Part shown: piece after piece, positions 55,540 to 64,000 of the stretch
Layout: every line of letters starts with the position of its first letter
How positions within the stretch are numbered: position 1 is the stretch's first letter
Notes under the pieces: model-generated
Told to the model about the DNA's origin: nothing
The model's input: only the letters and a program-made list of their open reading frames with translations
Databases searched by the model: none
Position numbers and translations under genes: made by a program
Assembly: GCA_035222895.1 (NCBI GenBank)
Contig: JAVYIG010000689.1
Coordinates: 102,501-166,500 of the forward strand
Direction: 5' to 3'
DNA: 64,000 nt
DNA from: Strongylocentrotus droebachiensis
Lineage: Eukaryota > Echinodermata > Echinoidea > Camarodonta > Strongylocentrotidae

Positions 55540-56389
55540 GATGGTTAAAATAAGTAAATGTCCAGAAAGAGGTAAAAAGGAAAATGACTGAAATAGACAA
55601 GACTAAGAGATTAATCAACAAACACATTTCTAACCTTATAATGTAATGCAAAAATACAAATGTGATCAACACTAGATACATTAATCTTACAGATTGTATA
55701 ATGATATTTAATACATCTTTCAAACGAATAATACTATGAAATGATGTTATTGATCATATAACCTGAAACAGACTAAGTAAGGCACAGTGCTTGGATAATT
55801 GAATGTAAGGCAAGGAATTGAAAACCGAGCTAACCCTGCATATTGCTTGACAGTTGGAAGTTTACTTTGTAACTTATATTCAAATCATTCAATGTGTTAT
55901 GAAAACACAGAGAAAATACATATATATTTTCATTCAATGACCTTCAACGTTACACCTTTTGTTTTACCATAAACTACTATGACCTCAATAAAATAGAATT
56001 ATCTTGTGTGATTTCTTTGCATAAATAATTGAGTGATTATGAGAAAAAAATCTCCAATGAATAATAACGTGCTACAATTAGTACAGCTGCCTAAAAATGT
56101 ATTAAGTACTTTATTTGTTAAGAATCTAAAGCTTTAATTGGTTCAATAGTATAGTGTGAAGGCAACGGAGAAACGGACACAGTTGCATTACAGTTTTTCC
56201 CGCTAATTACAGATGCATTACATCAATTAAATGATGAAGTCTCATTCCCGCATATTTGACATGCTATTTGATTTTTTTCCACAAACATTTTACAATCAAC
56301 ACCAAACATTAATATTATAGATTACAATCAAGAAGGTACAAACATCAGTACAATTCAACACTTAAGAGAGAAGGGAAAAAAGGGGAATT

Positions 56390-56416
56390 TATATATATAT
56401 ATATATATATATATAG
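56390..56416. repeat. (AT)n microsatellite
   Basis: About eleven AT units. 55560-56630 is otherwise AT-rich without a gene. Confidence 0.9.
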
Positions 56417-56636
56417 TATTGGCTCTACATATAATAGTATACATTCATCATTAATTTTAAAAAGGCCGATACAGGCCTATGGTATTCTTTTAATAAAGGA
56501 GATTGGTGTTTCACTTTGTCAGCTCAATGGAATGACCTTTAATCTACCGCCAACTTAGTGATCATCTCCCATTATATTTCCAATATTATCATCCGACTCA
56601 GTTATTTCCTAAATGAATAATGACAATAATAAATTA

Positions 56637-58700
56637 TCAACAAGAAATGTCGAAGAAATGTACAGTACACAGGCCATTACCAATTAACGGCGCACAGAAA
56701 TGTGTCATGCCATAATTGTCCGCCATATCTAGATATGTTCCTATGCCAGTGAGAAACCGTACGACATCGAGGTGACCATTGGATGATGCCGCGTGGAGAG
56801 GTGCCCTGGCATTGTCATCAGCCCTATTTCGATCCGCTTCTTGGCCAATGAGAAACTGTACAACATCGAGGTGACCATTGGCTGAAGCCGCGTGGAGAGG
56901 TGTCCTGCCATAATGATCAGCCCTATTTAGATCTACTTCGTGGTGAGTGAGAACCCGTACAACATCGATGTGACCATTGAATGATGCCGCGTGGAGAGGT
57001 GTCCTGCCATAATGATCTGCCATATTAAGATTTGCTCCATGGCGAATGAGAAACTGTGCAACATCTAGATGACCATTGAATGCTGCCACGTAGATAGGTG
57101 TACAGCTATAACTATCAGCCCTATTTAGATCTGCTCTATGGTGATTGAGAAACTGTACAACATCTAGGTGACCATTGAATGCTGCCGCGTAGATAGGTGT
57201 CCATCTATAACTATCAGCCCTATTTAGATCTGCTCTATGGTGATTGAGAAACTGTACAACACCGAGGTGACCATTGGATGATGCCGCGAGGACAGGTGTC
57301 CTGCCATAATGATCAGCCTTATTTAGATCTGCTCCTTGGCGAATGAGAAACTGTACAACATCGAGGTGACCATTGGATGATGCCTTGTGGATAGGTGTCC
57401 TGCCATGATGATCAGCCATATTTAGATCTGCTCCACAGCGAGTGATAGACTGTACAGCATCGAGATGACCATTTGCTGATGCCGCGTGGAGAGGTGATCT
57501 GTCCTCATTATTAGCATTATGGTGACGTGCTTCACGTAAAGTGCAATAAGTTATAAAATCGTAAACATAATGATTAGCCTCATCAAGGTCTGCTCTTTGT
57601 TGAAACCAGCCCCCATTCATGATAAGAGTTCAACTGATCTGAGTGTCTGCCGTAATTTTTAGACTATTATAACTGAAGTATATAGCAATTTGATCAGCCA
57701 ACTAGATCTGTATTACAGCTGAAGACAAAAGTTATGGAGAAGCTGTGTCCCTTTTATTGTCGCCCCCAATGGCCCTCGAGCTATGGGACGAAGAAAGGCA
57801 ACTATAGGCTATACCGTGCCGGTTATTATCTGCTCCAAGTAAAACGGCTGACAATGGTTGATGCACCTGCAAACTTTATTGAGAAAGCGTGATTATTCTT
57901 GCCTTGAATGGAGATCACTTCTTCTCATCATATATCATATCAATTGTTCATGTCAGCTGCATCGGTACGCTCGAAGTCCGAATAAACATGACGGTCTTCC
58001 AATCTCCTATCACCTCCTAAACGTAGTCAAATCTCGAATGTGTATAGGCGGCCTAGCACTACAGATGTGGATGTTGTTATTCCGAAATATAAAAAAACAA
58101 GTGCGATGTCATGAGAAACTTGTTTTGCTATCACGGTCGATACAGGGTGCAATACATGCAGTTCTATTCCCCGTTGTTGCACGTTTTAATTATGCTGAAT
58201 TTAGTCTCTTTTACTCGGCTCAATGAATAGTCGATAAAAGGCCAATACAGGGTGGCCCAATAAAAGCTTACTATCATATTCCAATACAGAGAGGAAGGAA
58301 GATATTTTCTCGTAAAAGATAGGATACAAACATTTACAAAATAGGTAGTTTTTTTTTTAGAGGCACTTTGTGATGCAATAATTCATACGATTTCACGTTT
58401 GTCCATTATCGATGAAAAGCATTTTACATAAGTATGATGGTTTGTTTGTGTTTGAATAATTAACAAACACCTAGAGAAAAATTGGGAAATTTAATTTTTG
58501 TTCAAGATGATGTTTATTAAAGCTTGACCAAGACTCGATTATGGGTAACACATTTTTGTAATTCAACAATGAAACGTTATTTTCGCAAGGAGCACTTCCA
58601 ATGGATGTTTTTCAAATTGTTGCACAAAAATGCATCCCTGAATAGGAAATGTTTGTAGAGGTGTCGTGGTCTATAGTGAATACGCGTCACCGGACTGTGG
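56637..58700. repeat. Segmental duplication: ankyrin first exon plus upstream, distal copy
   Basis: Counterpart of 51143-52312. It is longer because it holds more ankyrin repeats and about 300 bp of extra upstream sequence (57730-58050 partly unmatched). Confidence 0.88.
56681..57620 (-). CDS. Distal ankyrin-repeat first exon (paralogue of 51610-51211)
   Basis: A 940-nt open exon from ATG 57620 codes for about nine ankyrin repeats of the 'ADLNRADHYGRTPLHAASANGHLDVVQFL' kind after a 'MNGGWFQQRADLDEANHYVY' start. It ends 'FCAPLIG' with a donor-like ATTG|GTAATG in phase 1, the phase of the proximal exon, so it can splice in frame to the ZU5 exon at 49729 (704 residues in all). The donor is weaker than the proximal GTAAGT: a 27-bp stretch holding the homologous donor is missing here. 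Alternatively it belongs to a separate neighbouring gene or a decaying duplicate. The reading frame is fully open, which argues for selection or youth. Confidence 0.75.
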
Positions 58701-58745
58701 ATCAAATGGCTCGCGATTCGAGTCCCGCCACGCGGCACCAATGTA
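58655..58745 (+). mobile_element. tRNA-derived SINE head
   Basis: Box-A-like GTGGTCTATAGTGAATAC and box-B-like CGATTCGAGTCCCGC are spaced as in a tRNA. The anticodon-loop-like ACTGTGGATC suggests descent from a tRNA-like head. Base pairing of the stems is imperfect, so it is not a functional tRNA. Confidence 0.6.
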
Positions 58746-59044
58746 CTTAGGCGAGACAATAACAGGTGAAGTAGATGTGTACCCAGTAGAAAGAATTTTA
58801 TTGAATGTTTTTGCGCCTTATCATGGGGCTCATGCAACTAAAAATCAACCAGTCGGGATGCATTTCAAAACTTGTGCGTTAATAAACAGTGCTTGTTTTG
58901 GTTGCCAAAAAAAATGTTCTATGGAGAATCCCGTGAAAAATACGTTTTTGTTTTTTTTACACATCTCCATTCTGCTAAAAGAACCACATATTTGCCTAGA
59001 TTGACTAGTATAATACGACAAAGACTTTGTTCTTTCTGGTTTAA

Positions 59045-59754
59045 AGGCCCGGTCACACAGAGGGGACGCATGGGGGACGCACGGCCAGCGCATTGGAAAT
59101 TTGCAATTTTGGCCAGTACGTTGTCGTTCGCTAGGTGTGCGTCTTCCTTCGTTACTCGTTCGTCGAGCGAACTGGACCTACGCTATGCGTTCGCCGTCAT
59201 TCGCTGTGTTCGTCGGGATTTTTTGAGCATGCTCAAAAGTATGCGCGGAGCTCGACGCATGAATGTACACGCCAAAAGGATTTCAGACACGCGCAGAGCG
59301 CGCTAGACCAGCGCCAGACATACACTGAGCACACGCCCTGTATACGCACAGCGCGCTAGCTACACGATGTGCATTTTGTGTCAGCTCGCTAGCTTTTCCA
59401 AAATCATGACAAAAGTTAGGCACACGGCCTTTTCCGATTTCCAATGCGCCGGCGCGGCCGTGCGTCGTCTATGTGTGACCACCTCTGTTGAGAACGCGGT
59501 GCATGCGTGGACCATTCGTCCAGCGCACTAGCAACACGCTGTGCATTCGTGGAAGTTGTTATCACGTGCGCTCTGTGTACGGTCTGTATGCGCCCTGTAT
59601 GCACTCAGCGCGCTAGCAACACGCTATGCATTTGGTGTCAGCTCGCTGTAGCTTCGAGAAAAGTTGGGCGCACGACAACGCACTGGCCAAAATTGCAAAT
59701 TTCCAATGCGCTGGCCGTGCGTTCCCCATGCGTCCCCTCTGTGTGACCGGGCCT
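59045..59754. mobile_element. GC-rich foldback MITE 1 (Harbinger-like)
   Basis: The ends AGGCCCGGTCACACAGAGGG and its exact complement, continuing inward for about 60 bp (ACGCACGGCCAGCGCATTGG), make long inverted repeats. The flanking triplet TAA is repeated (59042-59044 and 59755-59757). A TWA duplication with GGCCC-type ends suggests PIF/Harbinger. The interior has CGCGCTAGCAACACGCT-like repeats but no transposase. Confidence 0.82.
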
Positions 59755-59756
59755 TA

Positions 59757-60406
59757 AGGCCCGGTCACACAGCCCTCCACGGGCGTATCGCGGCCGAATC
59801 ACGGCCAAAAATTTCTGCCCGTGAAGCAGACGCTGTTGGACGCTTTGAGGTCGCAATAAAGACGCGATACAGCCGTACTTTACCCGTCGTTACACGCGGT
59901 AAGAAATTCACACGCGGTTGGCCGCGCGAAAAAGTTTTGGGCTGCCCAAAAATTTAGACCGCGGGTAATCGCGGGCGGTACACGTGGTACACGTGGTACA
60001 CACGCGGTAAAGACGCGGTACAGACGCGGTACAGACGCGGAACGAACGTGCTAGGACGTGCTACGGCCGCGGTTAAGACGTGGTTACACGCGGAATTGGA
60101 CGCGAAATTTTAGCGGGTAATCGCGGGTGGAGCACGGTCATAGCACGTTTGTTCCGCGTCTGTACCGCGTTGTTATCACGTGCATTAGCGTGTGTACCGC
60201 GTGTAAGCGTGGTAGGCCGCGGTACCGCCGCGCTTCACCCGCGATAAGGACGCGGAACAGTCGCCGGCGTCTGTTCCGCGGGCATACCACGGGTAAACCG
60301 CGGGTAAGCCAATTTTGCACATTTTCCACCACGGGCAACCGCGGGCAAAAAAAAATCGCGAAATTTTACCCGCGATACAGACGCGAAAGGCTGTGTGACC
60401 GGGCCT
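59757..60406. mobile_element. GC-rich MITE 2 (Harbinger-like)
   Basis: Perfect 18-bp ends (AGGCCCGGTCACACAGCC and GGCTGTGTGACCGGGCCT). TTA duplicated at 59754-59756 and 60407-60409. It begins inside the target duplication of MITE 1. The interior is CpG-rich with many CGCGGTA and ACGCGG words. The frames over it are chance. Confidence 0.85.
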
Positions 60407-60523
60407 TTAAGCAAAACAGATTACGATTTCATTATGATTCTGTCACGGTCCAAGCAGTCAATACAATGCACAGTGGTGGAACGATACCGGCACAGAGATA
60501 CGGGATATGTAATCTCAATTTAA

Positions 60524-61153
60524 AGGCCCGGTCACACAGCCCTCCACGGGCGTATCACGGCCGAATCACGGCCAAAATTTTCTGCCCGTGAAGCAGACGC
60601 TGTTGGACGCTTTGAGGTCGCGATAAAGACGCGATACAGCCGTACTTTACCCGTCGTTACACGCGGTAAAAAATTCACACGCGGTTGGCCGCGCGAAAAA
60701 GTTTTGGGCTGCCCAAAAATTTAGACCGCGGGTAATCGCGGGCGGTACACGTGGTACACACGCGGTAAAGACGCGGTACAGACGCTGAACGAACGTGCTA
60801 GGACGTGCTACGGCCGCGGTTAAGACGTGGTTACACGCGGAATTGGACGCGAAATTTTAGCGGGTAATCGCGGGTGGAGCACGGTCATAGCACGTTTGTT
60901 CCGCGTCTGTACCGCGTTGTTATCACGTGCATTAGCGTGTGTACCGCGTGTATGCGTGGTAGGCCGCGGTACCGCCGCGCTTCACCCGCGATAAGGACGC
61001 GGAACAGTCGCCGGCGTCTGTTCCGCGGGCATACCACGGGTAAACCGCGGGTAAGCCAATTTTGCACATTTTCCACCACGGGCAACCGCGGGCAAAAAAA
61101 AATCGCGAAATTTTACCCGCGATACAGACGCGAAAGGCTGTGTGACCGGGCCT
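60524..61153. mobile_element. GC-rich MITE 3, near-identical to MITE 2
   Basis: Same ends and about 97% the same interior as MITE 2. A repeat of GGTACACGTGGTACAC is one unit shorter near 60745. Flanks are TAA (60521-60523) and TTA (61154-61156), so the target duplication is imperfect or one base has mutated. Confidence 0.82.
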
Positions 61154-61319
61154 TTACAGGGAGTCAGTGCAGCCACTGCCAAACATATATGGGTACGCTT
61201 TGTGTACAAAGAGGAAATGCGAGCCGCAGGGTTTTGAAGCTTCTGAAGCTTGGACAACAGATTCTGGGGTAAATTGAACGGAAGGGGATTGCCAAACTCA
61301 GTCTTTCAAGTAGAAGTAA

Positions 61320-61910
61320 AGTGACCCTTTTTACATAGGAAAAATGCCCCTTTTACTTTATAAGAAGTGCTCCTTCCTTTTCAAATGAGTGCCCCTTTTT
61401 TTTAAAAGCAGTACCCTGTTCCTTGTGATAGGCAGTTCCTTTTTTGGAGATCCTTCCCCTTTTCAAAAAATGCCCCTTTTCACCTCGGATATAAATTCCC
61501 CTTTTACAATCTGATAGATACCCCTTTTCCTTCAACAAGTGCCACTTTTCCTTTGTAATAATTGTTGTTCCTCTTCTGATAAGTGCTTCTTTTCATCTCT
61601 GATGAGTGCCCCTTATATTTTTGCACTCTCCCCTTTCACTTTCTAATAGTCGCCCCTTTTCTTTAGATTATTGACCCTTTTCCTTTTTTAATACAGGGCC
61701 CTTTGTCATTAATGTCCCTTTCTCACCCCTGATAATTGACCCTATTAAAATATCATTTTCCTTCAACAAATGCCTATTTTCACCTCGGTTCCTTTCCCTT
61801 CCTAATGAGCGCCCTTTTCTTTTATAATAAGTTCCCCTTTTCCATACTCAAAAGTAACCGCTTCATTTCTGGTGAAGGCCCATTTCGATAAGTGCCCCTT
61901 AAATTTGCTC
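61320..61910. repeat. Pyrimidine-rich minisatellite (GTGCCCCTTTT units)
   Basis: About eighteen irregular units of 28-35 bp built around GTGCCCCTTTTCC on the + strand, with AATAAG or GATAAG spacers. It codes for nothing plausible on either strand. Confidence 0.85.
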
Positions 61911-62455
61911 CTATGCAATACAATTATCATTTCTTAGAATATCGGATGGAGGACGATAGAGTAGTGTGCGGTTGACTTTCATATAGCTCCGTTTAGTCTC
62001 ATTTGACAACGCCCCCTATCGTCAGAGTCAGCAGCCTAACATATTAGCCTATGGACTTTTACCCAAAAAAAAATCGTTACAAATTCATTTTTTGTTATAA
62101 CGAAAAGCACATCCACCCCGTCGTACGTTATTACTAGCCCTTTCATTGGAACCCTCATTTCTCATTGACTTTTGAAAGTTCACCCACCGTAATTTCATCA
62201 AAATAGGTCACAAGCTCGCCATTGCCTATATAACACATGTACAACAAGTCGAACTTTGGACTCAATTTACCACGCGATTGTAAGGTTATAAGTCAAGCAC
62301 ACGAAGGATAAGAAGCGTGAATTATCGTAGATCAGTTCTGATTTGCTCATTATGTCAATTTCATCCAACCCCCACTGTGGCTGCAGCGAGGTCGACAACA
62401 AATCAAAAGTCTTAACAAAGGCTTCTACAGGTATTCGTATAGCTTTAATGATCGA

Positions 62456-62520
62456 AGAAACCATTCCATTTCGTTTCATTCCATTCCATTCCGTGAAATT
62501 CCGTACTAGTATATTCCGTG
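62456..62520. repeat. Short (ATTCC)n-like tract
   Basis: Repeated CATTCCATTTCG / CATTCCATTCC. The stretch 61911-64000 otherwise shows only AT-rich DNA and a (CT)n at 63540-63562; no gene recognised. Confidence 0.6.
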
Positions 62521-64000
62521 AAAACTGTGGATAAATCACAGATAAAGAATCATAAATACATGTACATCATAGCATCATCAATATAGCAATAAACACAGTC
62601 TCTAAAATAATGTACATTGTGTCATGATCTTCATAACTCATTAACATATCCTCAGTTCCTATCCTAGTCCATCTGCATTAAATGGCTTTACATAAATACA
62701 AACTCACAATTACAAATGTCACAACTAGATTTCACTATAGCTTGAATCGATGAATTAAACAATTATAAACTCCAAATCTCTACTTAGTGCTTCAGCACTC
62801 TCATAATAATCTTCAAAGTATTTAACAATATCTTCACTAGTTATCACTGTTCCTAATATAAAGTCAAATGTACATATATCATAACAGCATGGGCTTGCAT
62901 GTCTTACATTACATTGCATACTAACATGAACATCTCTCAGTAAGAAGTTCAAAACATACACACTAATTTAAACTTTATGTTTCAACAATTCATAGAAATA
63001 CATTAAATATATAACAAAACTAACCTCTTTGCCTGACTTAATGACAATACTATGACTGAAACCCCCATCATGCGCTGGCAAAAAGGGAATCCTTGGACCT
63101 CAACACAGCCATGTTCTGTAGCCTTCTGAGTGTTTGATATCAAGTGGTTATCAATAGATGGCGCTATACTAGGCACCTTGCCTGAGGAAGTGCTATTACA
63201 AATATATGTGTATTCATGTCATGCATCAATAGAACAAGAAACAAATGACTTGGGTGATAAAGAAATTAAGTCAACTGTCACAACACCCACCGTAATTTTT
63301 CCATTTAGTAGAGGCAAGCATTTTGCCGAGGTAGGCAAAAACATGAATATTCATGAACGGTCAGACAATTTAATACAGCCTTTTATTACGTAACGTATAG
63401 TGAATGGGAATGGGCGATGATCCGTCCAGGAGGTAGAGGTCAGTGGTTTGTGCTGGCAATGTTCCAGCGAGCGAAAATGAGACAACCGGAGCAATATCAT
63501 ACTACTATCTGTCTCCCTCACTCTATTTATCTCTTCATCTTCCTCTCTCTCTCTCTCTATCTATCTTTCTAACACTCTGTCCATCTACCAGTATACGGCA
63601 GTAATGTTCATTTGAAAATATGCGTCGGCAATTCACTAGTTTTGAAATGTGAACTCGGGCTGGAACAAACGATCGATCGTGGTTGATATCAAGACGTTAA
63701 TCCTCACCCAGTGTAATGAGAAGACAATTGTTTGAAACAGTAAAGAAAATATCTTAAAAAGGGAAATTGCTAGTTCACTAAAAAAGACAGAATGAAAAAG
63801 CTCACAAATTATTGTTCACCTTTCCCAAAAGTCACCCTTCTCTTAAAAGCCCCACTGCATTACTTATAGCTACTTGCGCCCTCTATTTACAGTCAATGAC
63901 TTGTCGATGACGGTTGGTCTCCCATGGTTTCCTCTTTCGTATGTTAATTTAGAGCCTATACAATGAGATAACCACCTGTCAGTGACCATGCAGGGAGGTT

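Noticed and set aside
58872-61272. Arg-rich frames in the 59-61-kb region, some repeated
   Set aside because: All lie within the three CpG-rich MITEs or run off their edges; repetition follows the MITE copies.
61353-61538. Lys-rich frame with KKG repeats
   Set aside because: Complement of the GTGCCCCTTTT minisatellite.

Overview
The window reads as nuclear DNA of a marine invertebrate, most probably a sea urchin (Strongylocentrotus-like). This is inference from the content: spliced genes with GT-AG introns, AT-rich introns, ankyrin exons of the 'ADLNRADN..G.TPLHAASSNGHLDVVQFL' type that is expanded in purple sea urchin, BEL/Pao and gypsy debris, several LINE types, and many G-run and foldback MITEs. 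There is no operon, Shine-Dalgarno or prokaryotic signature.

Only two genes look intact. (1) On the + strand, 8092-13593 holds seven coding exons that join in frame into a 516-residue SCNM1 orthologue. SCNM1 is a matrin-type zinc-finger protein of minor (U12) splicing. Its linker is greatly enlarged and carries an internal Cys-containing repeat. (2) On the - strand, 51610-41775 holds six coding exons that join in frame into ankyrin repeats, ZU5, UPA and death domain (524 residues). A paralogous, longer ankyrin exon at 57620-56681 has the same splice phase and could replace the proximal first exon (704 residues).

Layout. 1-1894: SINE scrap, purine repeat, G/C-run element, AT-rich DNA. 1895-6927: complete gag-only LTR retrotransposon on the - strand, with matching 350-bp LTRs, a 4-bp target duplication, and an internal extra U5 fragment plus primer-binding site. 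6928-8091: intergenic with one foldback MITE. 8092-13593: scnm1. About 14488-17400: decayed BEL/Pao and gypsy pol pieces. 17540-29870: two nearly identical 5.5-kb blocks at a constant offset of 6102 bp, bordered by three copies of a BEL gag 5' region. They contain a collagen-like exon and LINE ORF1-like pieces. 30061-30445: hAT-type MITE with an 8-bp target duplication. 31000-32700: LINE ORF1 and BEL RNase H debris. 33546-35921: broken gene of a large uncharacterised metazoan family. 36707-37290: LINE RT. 38.1 kb and 53.8 kb: two extra copies of the last exon of scnm1. 41.2-58.7 kb: ankyrin-ZU5-UPA-death locus with LINE pieces in its introns, and a promoter plus first-exon duplication at 51.1-52.3 / 56.6-58.7 kb. 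59045-61153: three GC-rich MITEs with 3-bp TWA target duplications. 61320-61910: pyrimidine-rich minisatellite. The rest to 64000 shows nothing I can name.

The two genes are not functionally linked. What stands out is how the locus is built: exon-sized segmental duplication (the scnm1 last exon three times, the ankyrin first exon twice), near-identical blocks between BEL copies, and several transposon insertions that can be delimited to the base by their target duplications or by an empty paralogous site.
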